The notes: a model not told the origin generated them from the letters alone. Shown: positions 9,636 to 18,250, counted from the first letter of the stretch. The stretch: 64,000 bases of DNA from Opitutales bacterium (GCA_028045305.1 JAOFTV010000005.1:62001-126000), one strand, 5' to 3'. Program-made: numbers and translations.

Positions 9636-10565
9636 CTAGTTTGCGGTGGAAACTACTACGGGATGCTTTTCCAATTTCATAATCGAAGGGGAAATCTTTC
9701 GGGTGCCAAGAAGAATCCATATAGCTTCCATAAACTTATTAAAATCTGCTCGGTATGGATTAAAAAGGCATTGGAATAAATAGGTTAGTGAATGGAGCTT
9801 CTGATCTATAATTGATTCATTGCTTCTTACACTTTCTCCCCATTTTTCAATAAAGATTTCGAAGTTTCTTTGGTTGTACATTTTTCGGCCGTCCGAAGCA
9901 CCTTTTACATGCTGGATTATGCTATCGTGGGCAACAAAATGTCGACAGCCTGATCGTGCCATACGAATGCATAATTCAACATCCTCACATCCATTGATAT
10001 AAACCTCATCGAATCCATCAAAGGAAAGAAAATTCTCCCTTGTTACTAGTGAACAAGCTGCAGTCACCGCACTCCACTGACGGGTTTTCCCCCTAAACGG
10101 GTTCCATAAATAACCCTGTCCATAATGTCGGGGATTTCCCATCGGCCCAAAAACAACTCCCATGTGGTCGTGAAATATAGAATCAGCAAGTTTTTGTACA
10201 TTACCAACAAATCCGACATTACTATTTGTCTCAAAAACATTAAGCATTGGAAAAAGCCAATTCCCCTGAACAAAAGCATCTGAATTCAGTAGACATAAAT
10301 ATTCACCCTTAGCTTTTCTGGATAAAAAATTGTTATTCTTGGCAAATCCCTTTCTTTGTTCGTTAAAGAAAACACGATGCTTCGACTCCAGAGATTTTAT
10401 AAACTTAGTAGTCTCGTCTTCACTAGCATCATCAATGATCAGGACCTCGTATTTGATTAGGTTTGATAAAGTAACCTCAACGCAGGAGAGGCAACGCTTC
10501 AACTTATCAGCCTGACCATAAACTGAAATAAGAATACTCAACTTTGGGTTCGAATCTTTCACCAA
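9636..10565 (-). CDS. Family 2 glycosyltransferase
   Basis: The 309-residue protein has the GT-A fold signature of family GT2: LSILISVYGQADKLKRCL at the N-terminus, VLIIDDASEDET near residue 40, a DxD-like LLNSDAFV near 94, and the late FDGFDEVYINGCEDVELCIRMARSG block (about residue 180) that carries the catalytic acid region. Such enzymes move a sugar from a nucleotide sugar to a lipid or glycan acceptor on the cytosolic face of the membrane. The start codon is TTG (10565) or GTG (10562); there is no ATG nearby. It lies 4 bases downstream of the GT4 gene on the same strand, so the two are probably cotranscribed. Donor and acceptor are unknown. Confidence 0.85.
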   Translation of the reverse strand: MVKDSNPKLSILISVYGQADKLKRCLSCVEVTLSNLIKYEVLIIDDASEDETTKFIKSLESKHRVFFNEQRKGFAKNNNFLSRKAKGEYLCLLNSDAFVQGNWLFPMLNVFETNSNVGFVGNVQKLADSIFHDHMGVVFGPMGNPRHYGQGYLWNPFRGKTRQWSAVTAACSLVTRENFLSFDGFDEVYINGCEDVELCIRMARSGCRHFVAHDSIIQHVKGASDGRKMYNQRNFEIFIEKWGESVRSNESIIDQKLHSLTYLFQCLFNPYRADFNKFMEAIWILLGTRKISPSIMKLEKHPVVVSTAN

Positions 10566-10569
10566 TCAA

Positions 10570-11760
10570 TTAATTTCCATAAACCTCCAATAACTTGCGC
10601 CCATTCCGAGATGAGTCAAAGTTTTCTCGTGCGATGAGCTGAGCATTTTTTCGGATTGAAATATAATTCTGCGGAAATTTCCAAAAATCTAAAAGCAGTA
10701 AATTCCAGGAGTTATAATCTTCCGGATTCATTGAAAAACCCGACTCTCCATCAACGAAAGCCTCCGGTGCTCCAGCTCGATCAGACGCTAAAACTAACAT
10801 ACCTGCAGACAATGCTTCCGGTACGACATTGGGTATGCCATCTCTATCCCCTCTTGAATCAACAATTCCCGTAAATAGAAAAGCGTCATATTCCAAATAC
10901 AACGGCTTGACAGCCTTTTGCTTAAGAGATCCCGAAAAGGAAACTTCATTCCTAAGTCCCAAACGATCTCTTTCAACAATCAAGTCCCTATTTAAAGGAC
11001 CATTGCCTATAATTTTTAAAGAAAACAGAACGCCTGACCTCTTCAGCAATGCTGCAATCTTAAGCATGTGAAAATAACCTTTTTTTTCCACGAGCCTGCC
11101 TACACTCAAGAGCTTGATCGTTTTGCCCTTACCCAATGCGAAGCATTCTCTCTTCGGCCATTCAGACAAACTTCTTCTGACAACTTTAACATCTGCAGGT
11201 TTGACTCCCAACTGATAAAGTCGATGGGCAGTTGATCTAGAAGAAGTTCTCACAAACTTTGCACTTGTTAGCTTCATTTGAAGTAACCAGTCCCCTCCAT
11301 TGCGAAAAACATCATAAGCATGAGCACCTAAAGAAAACTCAATCGATTGAAGTTTGCTTATGGTAAGGGCAGCTGTGGCTGGCATAGTTGCCCAAACTGC
11401 ATGAATCAAGCGATAATCCTTCCTCTTAAAGTTTTTTGCTTCGATTAATGCAAATCCAAGACCAAGAAAGGTTTCGCACCAATTTTGAAAACTATGGCAT
11501 GGCCTGGACCACAAATACAATAAAACATCCCTGCATTCTCGAGGTTTTAAAAAGAACCAGTAAGGAATCCAGAAAGGGAGTAAAGCCAGTTTGCTTAGTT
11601 GAAATTTGTATATTTTTCTATCTTCCCACGAATTTTCCCCTTTCCAAATCGAATAAATATTTGGAAAGAATTCAAATTCAGCGAGTGCCCGCAACTCTCG
11701 CCTAACAAAGGTTTCGGTAGGTCGCGGGAAAGTTGCGTAAAGAAAAGCTACCTTATTCAA
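10570..11760 (-). CDS. Family 4 glycosyltransferase
   Basis: A GT-B glycosyltransferase of 396 residues. The C-terminal half shows the GT4 donor-binding pattern: KLLSVGRLVEKKGYFHMLK (about 220-240), the LKIIGNGPL strand, and GIPNVVPEALSAGMLVLASDRAGAPE with the ExxxxG-type glutamate motif, followed by a final NGRKLLEVY helix. The N-terminal MNKVAFLYATFPRPTETFVRRELRAL resembles exopolysaccharide GT4 enzymes of the 'colanic acid' type. The likely start is TTG at 11760, because the conserved FPRPTETF segment begins right after it. It precedes the GT2 gene by 4 bases and follows the ACP-FabZ gene by 31 bases on the same strand. The product is unknown. Confidence 0.85.
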   Translation of the reverse strand: MNKVAFLYATFPRPTETFVRRELRALAEFEFFPNIYSIWKGENSWEDRKIYKFQLSKLALLPFWIPYWFFLKPRECRDVLLYLWSRPCHSFQNWCETFLGLGFALIEAKNFKRKDYRLIHAVWATMPATAALTISKLQSIEFSLGAHAYDVFRNGGDWLLQMKLTSAKFVRTSSRSTAHRLYQLGVKPADVKVVRRSLSEWPKRECFALGKGKTIKLLSVGRLVEKKGYFHMLKIAALLKRSGVLFSLKIIGNGPLNRDLIVERDRLGLRNEVSFSGSLKQKAVKPLYLEYDAFLFTGIVDSRGDRDGIPNVVPEALSAGMLVLASDRAGAPEAFVDGESGFSMNPEDYNSWNLLLLDFWKFPQNYISIRKNAQLIARENFDSSRNGRKLLEVYGN

Positions 11761-11791
11761 GGCATTAAGCTAAAAATTTTAAAATAAAGAA

Positions 11792-12742
11792 TTAACCGTT
11801 GAACTTTACAAACCTAGGAGATTCATCTGATGACTTACCATTCTCATTAGGTGTATTCCCGTTAGCATGAACCCTTTGGCTACTTCCGGAGGATTCTTGC
11901 TTCTGTCCATCCATGACCGGGAAATAATCAAACGCCAATTTAATTTCTTGTGCTGTGGCGGTCTTTTCGCCACCAACATTGATTTCTCCACTGAAACAGG
12001 CAAGCGGGTGTCGAACCCGGGAAACTCTAATCTTCATAGATAATTTGTCCCCTGGTTGACAAATCCTTCGGCACTTCACCCCGTCGCATGAAGTAAAAAA
12101 TATGGTCTTGGGATCAACTTTTTCAGTCAACCCAGCATGTTCCCCCTTAAGAAGATAAAAAACGCACAATTGACCAAGTGCTTCGATCATAATGGAAGCA
12201 GGAAAAATAGGTTGCTCCTTAAAGTGCCCCTCGAGGAAATACTCATTTCCAGTAATCTTGTAATCTCCACGAACCTCATCACCTTCAACGGTCACACTTT
12301 CCAAAAAGAGGAAAGGGTCTTTGTGAGGCATTAACGAAGCAACCTCTTCGATTCTAAAAGTCTTGGATCTTTTGGGAGGTTCCACGCCCATTGCTTTTGC
12401 GTTGAGGTAGGCTTTCACATCACCCACTGTTCTAAGATCTCTGAGTTCTTCATTATCGATGCTAACTTGTAAGGTTTGCTCAACTAGCATGACAACTTCG
12501 AGCATGGTCAGCGAATCCATGCCTAAATCCTCATACATGCGCAATGTGTCATCACTTTTGGCAAGGATTTCTCTTTGATCGGGCTCCAAGTGCCTGTCAA
12601 TGATTCCCATGACAATGATTTCAATTTGTACGACATCCTTATTTTTACGGAACTGAAGTGCTGCTTCATATGTTCCGGCGGGGCATCTTTTAAGAAGCTC
12701 CTTGAGGTCTTCTTCGAGAGCGGCTGGGGATTCCTCTTTCAT
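11792..12742 (-). CDS. Acyl carrier protein fused to FabZ-like hot-dog dehydratase
   Basis: The 316-residue protein has two catalytic parts. Residues about 35-115 are an acyl carrier domain with the phosphopantetheine serine S77 in EDLGMDSLTMLE. Residues about 130-270 are a FabZ-like hot-dog fold: LMPHKDPFLFLE, with the active-site histidine, then EGHFKEQPIFPASIMIEALGQL, with the paired glutamate. FabZ removes water from 3-hydroxyacyl-ACP. A linked carrier suggests a dedicated acyl chain rather than bulk fatty acid synthesis. The C-terminal 45 residues are polar and look disordered. It heads a minus-strand run with two glycosyltransferases, and AcpS, which would load the carrier, is encoded at 17843-18250. 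The pathway is not identified. Confidence 0.88.
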   Translation of the reverse strand: MKEESPAALEEDLKELLKRCPAGTYEAALQFRKNKDVVQIEIIVMGIIDRHLEPDQREILAKSDDTLRMYEDLGMDSLTMLEVVMLVEQTLQVSIDNEELRDLRTVGDVKAYLNAKAMGVEPPKRSKTFRIEEVASLMPHKDPFLFLESVTVEGDEVRGDYKITGNEYFLEGHFKEQPIFPASIMIEALGQLCVFYLLKGEHAGLTEKVDPKTIFFTSCDGVKCRRICQPGDKLSMKIRVSRVRHPLACFSGEINVGGEKTATAQEIKLAFDYFPVMDGQKQESSGSSQRVHANGNTPNENGKSSDESPRFVKFNG

Positions 12743-12775
12743 AGAACTGTTACTGTAGGATTAGGGTATATTGTG

Positions 12776-12813
12776 AGTAAAGTTTTTACAGAATTGTAAA
12801 CTTAGTCTTTACT
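12776..12813. promoter_or_regulatory. Nested inverted repeats and possible trpS promoter
   Basis: The 86-base gap between the divergent ACP-FabZ and trpS genes holds two nested dyads: AGTAAAG (12776-12782) pairs with CTTTACT (12807-12813), and inside it TTTACA (12785-12790) pairs with TGTAAA (12795-12800) around GAAT. Read on the plus strand, TTTACA also matches a -35 box (5 of 6) and, 17 bases on, TTTACT matches a -10 box (4 of 6), placing a start just before the trpS ATG. It could be an operator, a promoter, or both. Confidence 0.4.
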
Positions 12814-12828
12814 GATTTCTCTTTTATC

Positions 12829-13920
12829 ATGGACAAGAATGCTACATCGGGCAAACCAAAACCTGTAATCCTCACTTGTGCTCAACCCACTGGCAATTTA
12901 ACATTGGGAAATTATCTTGGAGCAGTAAAGAATTGGTCGTCCATGCTCGACGATTACGAGTGTTATTTTGGAATCGTCGATTTACACGCGATCACCCTAC
13001 CGCCAAAGCCCTCAGTTCTTCGCCAAAACATATATTCATGCATCGCTCAATACTTAGCCTGTGGATTGAATCCTAAAAAATGTCATCAATTTATACAGTC
13101 CCATGTTATTGGACACACTGACCTTGCATGGATTCTTACCTGCATGACACCGATCGGGGAATTACAAAGAATGACCCAGTTTAAGGACAAGGCAGCCAAG
13201 CTTGGATTCAAGGCGGTTGATGAAAAAGACTCAAATGATATCAAATTTACTCACGAGGGTGTGCGGGCTCAGGCTTCCATTAATGCTGGACTGCTCTGCT
13301 ATCCGGTGCTCATGGCTGCAGATATTCTATTATACAACGCAGATCTCGTACCGGTCGGGGAAGATCAACGTCAACATTTGGAACTGTGCCGGGACTTGGC
13401 CGGTCGATTTAATCAAAAATATTCTGAAACTTTTAAGATACCCGAGGCCTATGTTCCTAAAACAGGTGCCCGTATCATGTCCCTCGCAGATCCCACCCGT
13501 AAGATGTCAAAGTCTGATGAAAATGAACGGGCCACCTTATTCGTGCTCGATGAACCTGGACAAATCAAAAAGAAGATTGGATCAGCAGTTACGGATTCGG
13601 AGGCGGAAATCAAAGCGGTGTCCACAAAACCGGGTGTTTCCAACTTACTCACGATTCACTCATCCCTATCCGGAGAAACTATTCAAAACTTGGAATCTCA
13701 CTTTCTAGGTAAGGGCTATGGAGAGCTTAAGGGTGAAGTAATTGAATTACTCGTGGAAAACCTACGACCTGTTCGGGAGTCTTTTGCCGATTTAATCAAA
13801 GATAAAAACTACTTGGATTCTGTTCTCAAAGATGGTGCTCAGGCTGCACAAAAAAGAGCTTTTAAAATCCTTTCAAAGGTTCAAAGAAAGATTGGTTTGC
13901 CTGAAAAGCCGAGAGATTGA
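12829..13920 (+). CDS. trpS: Tryptophan-tRNA ligase
   Basis: Class I aminoacyl-tRNA synthetase that charges tRNA-Trp in the cytosol. The 363-residue protein carries the HIGH-type motif as TGNLTLGNYLG (about residues 21-31) and the KMSKS loop exactly (RKMSKSDENE, about residue 225). Also seen are GIVDLHAIT, the VLMAADILLYNADLVPVGEDQRQHLEL block typical of TrpS, and a C-terminal helical region. Length is normal for the bacterial enzyme, with a small insertion around residues 120-145 (KAVDEKDSND). It starts at ATG 12829 opposite the ACP-FabZ gene. Confidence in function is high. Confidence 0.96.
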   Translation: MDKNATSGKPKPVILTCAQPTGNLTLGNYLGAVKNWSSMLDDYECYFGIVDLHAITLPPKPSVLRQNIYSCIAQYLACGLNPKKCHQFIQSHVIGHTDLAWILTCMTPIGELQRMTQFKDKAAKLGFKAVDEKDSNDIKFTHEGVRAQASINAGLLCYPVLMAADILLYNADLVPVGEDQRQHLELCRDLAGRFNQKYSETFKIPEAYVPKTGARIMSLADPTRKMSKSDENERATLFVLDEPGQIKKKIGSAVTDSEAEIKAVSTKPGVSNLLTIHSSLSGETIQNLESHFLGKGYGELKGEVIELLVENLRPVRESFADLIKDKNYLDSVLKDGAQAAQKRAFKILSKVQRKIGLPEKPRD

Positions 13921-13941
13921 TCATGCTTAGATAAATTTTTC

Positions 13942-13967
13942 GCTTGGTTTTCACCCAAAAACCAAGC
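13942..13967. other. Strong intergenic hairpin after trpS
   Basis: A perfect ten-base inverted repeat (GCTTGGTTTT / AAAACCAAGC) with a six-base loop lies 22 bases after the trpS stop. Neither strand has a U tract directly after the stem, so it is not a standard Rho-independent terminator. It ends 24 bases before the next gene's start and may protect the trpS mRNA end or regulate the next gene. Confidence 0.5.
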
Positions 13968-13991
13968 ATTACATCCAAAGGTGAATGGTTG

Positions 13992-15347
13992 ATGGACAAC
14001 GATTTTGAAAGTGAAAACAAGGGCTTAGGCAAAGGGCCGTTTTATGGTGCTGCCGCCTTCATTTTTGTAGTCTTGGCCCTTTTTGCTTCAGCAACTCTTA
14101 AAGAACATGGGACTTTGGGACACTGGGATATTGCCTCTTGCATGCTCGGTAGCGGTCTTATTGCTATCCTGCTTTTTCTTCCCCATTTCTTAGATGGTAT
14201 TATCGAGAGGCTTGAAGATTCAAGCAGTCGAGCGGATGCTGAATTGGCAAATAAAGCATTTCTTGAACTCAAGGAGGTAAGATCGGAACTTGATGCTCTC
14301 GCAGTTAAAATTGATAAGGTTCCAACCTTGGTCGACAAAATTGTATCTGAATTAATGATAGATGGAAGCGAGCAATCCACTAATAACATACCTGAAGGCC
14401 TCAAAGATTTTATTTCACAAATAGATTCCAAACTCGCCCGAATTGAAGAAACAAATATATCTCCCGATCTGCTCCCAGACCCCGAACTAAAAGAAATTAA
14501 GGAGAGTTTGTTAAACTTGACCGAGCAAGTTGACTTACTCCAGAAGAAATTTGAATCTAGTGATAAAATAAAAGTGTCAGAATCCTTGGTTAAGGAGAAA
14601 CAAAGTTCCAAAGACACGACTTCCCTCGAAGAGAATACTCCCGAATCGAATGCCGAGATTCAAATGATCAAGGAACCTAATCAGGAAAAGATTGTTGAGG
14701 AACTTATTGAAAAGGAGGTGGATGAACCCATCATTCAGGACAAACCAAGTACTGAAGATACATTAGAATTGGAAGAAGAACCATTTAATCCCCTTGGAAA
14801 TCCCGATGAGGAAAAGCCAGAATTGCAGGACATGGTAATAGTCGGATCCGACTCCAACAAAACTGAAAAGGATGACTCTCTCAATCAACCAGAAGATTCC
14901 AATAAACTGATAGAGAAAGATCAGTCCAAGAATATCCAAGAAAAACAAACTAACATGTCGGAAGAACTGGCCCTAGGACTACCCGACCCCGAGGAGACCT
15001 TACGAAAAGTTGATGCCCTGCTCGCGGGTGAAGAGATTTCACAAAAAGAGGAAAAGACTACCAGTATTGAAGAAACTAAAGATAAAAACGGTACTACCAC
15101 AGTAGTTGCAAATGTTATGATTGGAATAGGCAATAAGCCCTACTTACGGGGCGAAGGCCCTGGACTTAACTGGGACAAAGGTGTATCGATGAATTTTCTA
15201 GAAATTGGAAAGTGGGCATGGTCACCGCCTAAAAAAAATGCTTCGCTTACCGTTCAGGTTTATCGAAACGATAAAGACCCTGACAAAAGCGGTAAGGTAG
15301 AGGTAAAACCAGGACAAAAACTGGAAATAACACCAGAGTTTTCTTAG
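13992..15347 (+). CDS. Membrane-anchored acidic coiled-coil protein, unknown function
   Basis: I do not recognise the whole protein (451 residues). Two hydrophobic segments near the N-terminus (about 19-36 and 50-65) form a membrane hairpin. A heptad-rich helix follows (about 70-190: RADAELANKAFLELKEVRSEL and on), then a long, very acidic, low-complexity region rich in Glu, Lys, Pro and Ser. The last 80 residues are a compact beta domain (VANVMIGIGNKPYLRGEGPG, NWDKG, IGKWAWSPP, VYRNDKDPDKSG) that looks like a small carbohydrate-binding-type module. That resemblance is my inference. I chose ATG 13992 because AAAGGTG lies just upstream and a hairpin occupies the ground before it; the frame is open back to 13944. 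Its 3' end overlaps the convergent nucleotidyltransferase by 4 bases. Confidence 0.75.
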   Translation: MDNDFESENKGLGKGPFYGAAAFIFVVLALFASATLKEHGTLGHWDIASCMLGSGLIAILLFLPHFLDGIIERLEDSSSRADAELANKAFLELKEVRSELDALAVKIDKVPTLVDKIVSELMIDGSEQSTNNIPEGLKDFISQIDSKLARIEETNISPDLLPDPELKEIKESLLNLTEQVDLLQKKFESSDKIKVSESLVKEKQSSKDTTSLEENTPESNAEIQMIKEPNQEKIVEELIEKEVDEPIIQDKPSTEDTLELEEEPFNPLGNPDEEKPELQDMVIVGSDSNKTEKDDSLNQPEDSNKLIEKDQSKNIQEKQTNMSEELALGLPDPEETLRKVDALLAGEEISQKEEKTTSIEETKDKNGTTTVVANVMIGIGNKPYLRGEGPGLNWDKGVSMNFLEIGKWAWSPPKKNASLTVQVYRNDKDPDKSGKVEVKPGQKLEITPEFS

Positions 15348-16276
15348 AAAATAGAAGCTGGGTACGAGCCCTTGCTAATTAATTGTTGGATTGAATTGAT
15401 CACTAATTCCTTATCTTCCCTGTAAGTCACACCCATCCATTGGCAAGAAGCAAGGTTTGCCCGGAATACCGCTGTTCCCGACTTAATCCAGAGGTCCACC
15501 GCAGCAGGTAAGTAGAATTCATCGGTTGTTAAATCGGGAGTTCTCTCAATAAATTTTTTCAATTCAATTTCCAAGGCCGGAAAAACGGTTGAAGGGAAGG
15601 CCCATACATTCATCGATACAGTTTCTTCCCCAGAAAGAAAAAGAGACTCGCCCCGAGAATTTTTACCGGAAATTCTACTTTCAGAATGGGCAATGCCTGA
15701 CCATTCCTCAACCGCTTGCAAGTTACCTTCCTTAATCTTGCAAATTCCCCGACTGACTGAGCCGTTTGATGAAAGGGTTTCCTTTAAGAGATACCCAACC
15801 ATCGATCCTATCATCTTTCCATCTGAGGAACCGCAATCTACGAAAGAAGAAATCGAATCGATTAAGGCGGAAAAAGTGGCGGCACCATAAAAATCATCCG
15901 CATTGATTACGGCAAATGGACTACCTTTCAACACATTACGGGCACACCAAACTGCGTGTCCTGTACCCCATGGCTTTTCCCGGCAGACCATAATATCTGT
16001 ACCTTCAGGAAGGTCATCCACTTTTTGGTAGGCATATTCAACCTCCATCTTATTTGCGTACTTCCTTCCAATTTGTTGATCAAATACCTCCTGCATTTCT
16101 TCACGAATCAAAAAAACAACGCGGGAAAATCCGGCTTTTCTCGCATCGTACAAGGAGTAATCCATTAGAGTTTCTCCATTCGGACCTATGGGATCGACCT
16201 GCTTGAGACCACCATACCGACTGCCCATTCCGGCAGCCAGTACGAGTAAAGATGAAGGGGGTTGATTAGAAGTCAT
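15344..16276 (-). CDS. Sugar-nucleotide pyrophosphorylase family protein
   Basis: A 310-residue nucleotidyltransferase of the sugar-phosphate type. The N-terminus has the glycine-rich nucleotide-binding loop (LVLAAGMGSRYGGLKQ), then GPNGETLMDYSLYDARKAGF; about residue 100 is the PWGTGHAVWCARN motif and shortly after VINADDFYG with the metal-binding aspartates. Such enzymes make NDP-sugars from a sugar-1-phosphate and NTP, feeding polysaccharide synthesis. The exact sugar and nucleotide cannot be assigned. Its start overlaps the end of the upstream nnr gene by 11 bases, so it is part of the minus-strand run pdxJ-acpS-nnr. Confidence 0.82.
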   Translation of the reverse strand: MTSNQPPSSLLVLAAGMGSRYGGLKQVDPIGPNGETLMDYSLYDARKAGFSRVVFLIREEMQEVFDQQIGRKYANKMEVEYAYQKVDDLPEGTDIMVCREKPWGTGHAVWCARNVLKGSPFAVINADDFYGAATFSALIDSISSFVDCGSSDGKMIGSMVGYLLKETLSSNGSVSRGICKIKEGNLQAVEEWSGIAHSESRISGKNSRGESLFLSGEETVSMNVWAFPSTVFPALEIELKKFIERTPDLTTDEFYLPAAVDLWIKSGTAVFRANLASCQWMGVTYREDKELVINSIQQLISKGSYPASIF

Positions 16277-17843
16277 TTCTTAATGCAAAAGATAAATAGT
16301 CTAGAATCTGAGTGGTATTCACAGCCTCTTGTCCATGCTGCCTGGCCAGTGCTTCCGCTGCACGGCCATGCCAAAGTGTACCTAGTGCAGTACTATCCAC
16401 AAGTGAGCGTCCGCCCCGTGCCATCAAGGATCCAATGATACCACTGAGTAAATCTCCACTTCCTCCACGGGCCAAAAGAGAAGTTCCGGAAAATAAATGA
16501 AGAACGGATCCCCCAAAAATGACTTGTGAATGTGGACCTTTTCGCAGGATCACTCCAGGGAAATCAGCAAGGTATTCTTCTACCTTCTTTTTTTCCGATA
16601 TTCGCTTAAGTTCTCCCTCATGGGGCGTGAGGACGAATCGAACCTTATTCTCACAGGAATCAATAATTTCGTGGCGGAGGGCATCGGCATCCAAAAGAAT
16701 TGAGCCCGAAAAAAGTTTACATGCTTCGCGAATCAAAGAATGAGATTCTGGATCAGACCCGATTCCCGGCCCCACCATCATCGCATCGACATGATCAATA
16801 GATTGTCGAATTTTGCCCAAACCTTCGAGGGCAAGCCCACCATCTGGAGTCTCTGGCATAGGCACCCACATGGCCTCCGGACAAGCCGAAACAAAGGAGG
16901 CGTGTAAAGACTCCGGTACGCAACAGGTAAGCAACCCTACCCCTGAGCGTAAAGCCGCACGGGCACACATGAGGGCGGCACCTCCAAGTTCTCTGGATCC
17001 CACAATAGCAAGAAGATGTCCAAAGTCTCTCTTATCACACTGCACGGGTCGTAATTTTCGCAGAACAGGAAGTGCAGATGAACACAGAACCTTGGAATGT
17101 TTGGTATACTTTTCTTTTTCCGCACTCTTGAAAAAACCAAAGTCCAAATACCTGAGTCTTCCGATCCAAGGTTGATTAAAGGGTTCTAAAACCGGAGTTT
17201 TAACAATTCCTGTACAGTAAGTAAAATCTGCCCGAAAGGGCTCAGTTTCAGCGGGTAACGACTCCGATATCCCACTGGGCATATCAACAGATACTCTTAC
17301 GACAATTTGATTGGTTTGATTGAATAAACGAATCCAGCCGTCCAATGGACTTTCCAGCCCTGGACGCCCCTGCATGCCAAGCACGCCATCGATGACTAAA
17401 TCAAAGCCCCGGTCTTTGGTAAGTTCGTAAAAGGTTTGATCCATCTTTTCCTGGTTCATTCCTCGGGCAGATGGAATGATCTCCAGTCTCTTCGATGCAA
17501 ACTCAATCAATTCTTCAAAGGCACGCTGGGTCATGGGTTTGCAATCATCCTTAGGTGCCCATTGCCAAACCACAGCCCGGGCAGTGGGTATGGTCCGCAA
17601 AAAACGTTTGGCCGCCAGCAATGAATCAGCACCATTATGCCCCTTCCCCACCAAAACCAATAATCTCGGACGGTGCGGAATGGTGCGCAGTTCGCGCATA
17701 TCTCGGAGTGCGGAATCCGCTACTGCTTCGCCCGCCCGATTAATGACCTCCCATTGAAAATCTTCGTTTCCCCCGAAATAATCCTCCTCAAAAGCAATGG
17801 CCTCAGAAGGTTTTAAAATGGGATCTTGGGGCAAAATATCCAC
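16266..17843 (-). CDS. nnr: Bifunctional NAD(P)HX epimerase/dehydratase
   Basis: The 525-residue enzyme repairs hydrated NADH and NADPH. The N-terminal half is the epimerase domain (YjeF_N): LVLVGKGHNGADSLLAAKRF near residue 60 and the VIDGVLGMQGRP block near 150. The C-terminal half is the ADP- or ATP-dependent dehydratase with a ribokinase-like fold: FGHLLAIVGSRELGGAALMCARAALRSG, then MVGPGIGSDPES, LLDADAL, LTPHEGEL and the anion-hole GGSGDLLSGIIGSLMARGG. Length is normal for the fused form. The start is GTG at 17843, overlapping the acpS stop by one base, which suggests translational coupling. The two domains are complete. Confidence 0.95.
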   Translation of the reverse strand: MDILPQDPILKPSEAIAFEEDYFGGNEDFQWEVINRAGEAVADSALRDMRELRTIPHRPRLLVLVGKGHNGADSLLAAKRFLRTIPTARAVVWQWAPKDDCKPMTQRAFEELIEFASKRLEIIPSARGMNQEKMDQTFYELTKDRGFDLVIDGVLGMQGRPGLESPLDGWIRLFNQTNQIVVRVSVDMPSGISESLPAETEPFRADFTYCTGIVKTPVLEPFNQPWIGRLRYLDFGFFKSAEKEKYTKHSKVLCSSALPVLRKLRPVQCDKRDFGHLLAIVGSRELGGAALMCARAALRSGVGLLTCCVPESLHASFVSACPEAMWVPMPETPDGGLALEGLGKIRQSIDHVDAMMVGPGIGSDPESHSLIREACKLFSGSILLDADALRHEIIDSCENKVRFVLTPHEGELKRISEKKKVEEYLADFPGVILRKGPHSQVIFGGSVLHLFSGTSLLARGGSGDLLSGIIGSLMARGGRSLVDSTALGTLWHGRAAEALARQHGQEAVNTTQILDYLSFALRNDF

Positions 17844-18250
17844 TACTTGATTAGAACAACCACCGCAGAAGCAATTTCCTTTAAGTGGGAAAGACTGATC
17901 AGGGCAGAAGAGGCATGCATACCCGCTAAGGCTAACTTTCCATGTTCAGTAAAAAGAGCAATCGGTTGACCACTCTGGGCCTTATCCACCTGCATATCCA
18001 GCCATCCAAACTCCTTACCAATGCCTGTACCCAAAGCTTTTGAAACCGCTTCCTTCGCAGCAAATCGGGCGGCCAGGCAAGGGGCGGGATCTGTCCGTTG
18101 CAGGCAAATCTCTTGCTCCTGCTCACTGAATACTTTGGAAAGAAAGGACTCTCCGTGACGCTCCATGGATTCTCGAATCCGGGATACTTCAATCTGGTCG
18201 ATTCCTACACCCACCACATTTGATCCTTGAGGAATGTCAGGTAGATTCAT
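17843..18250 (-). CDS. acpS: Holo-[acyl-carrier-protein] synthase
   Basis: AcpS transfers the 4'-phosphopantetheine arm from coenzyme A to the serine of acyl carrier proteins. The 135-residue protein has the two family motifs: VGVGIDQIEVSRI (about 14-26, with the metal-binding aspartate) and CLAARFAAKEAVSKALGTGIG (about 58-78, with the glutamate and lysine). Its start ATG overlaps the pdxJ stop as TGATG, and its stop overlaps the nnr start. The acpS-nnr and pdxJ-acpS neighbourhoods are common in bacteria. It is the obvious loader for the ACP-FabZ fusion encoded at 11792-12742. Confidence 0.95.
   Translation of the reverse strand: MNLPDIPQGSNVVGVGIDQIEVSRIRESMERHGESFLSKVFSEQEQEICLQRTDPAPCLAARFAAKEAVSKALGTGIGKEFGWLDMQVDKAQSGQPIALFTEHGKLALAGMHASSALISLSHLKEIASAVVVLIK

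Noticed and set aside
14042-14617. A Ser-rich reverse-strand ORF of 191 codons
   Set aside because: It is antisense to the coiled-coil gene; the Ser content reflects the opposite-strand Glu/Lys/Arg-rich coding.
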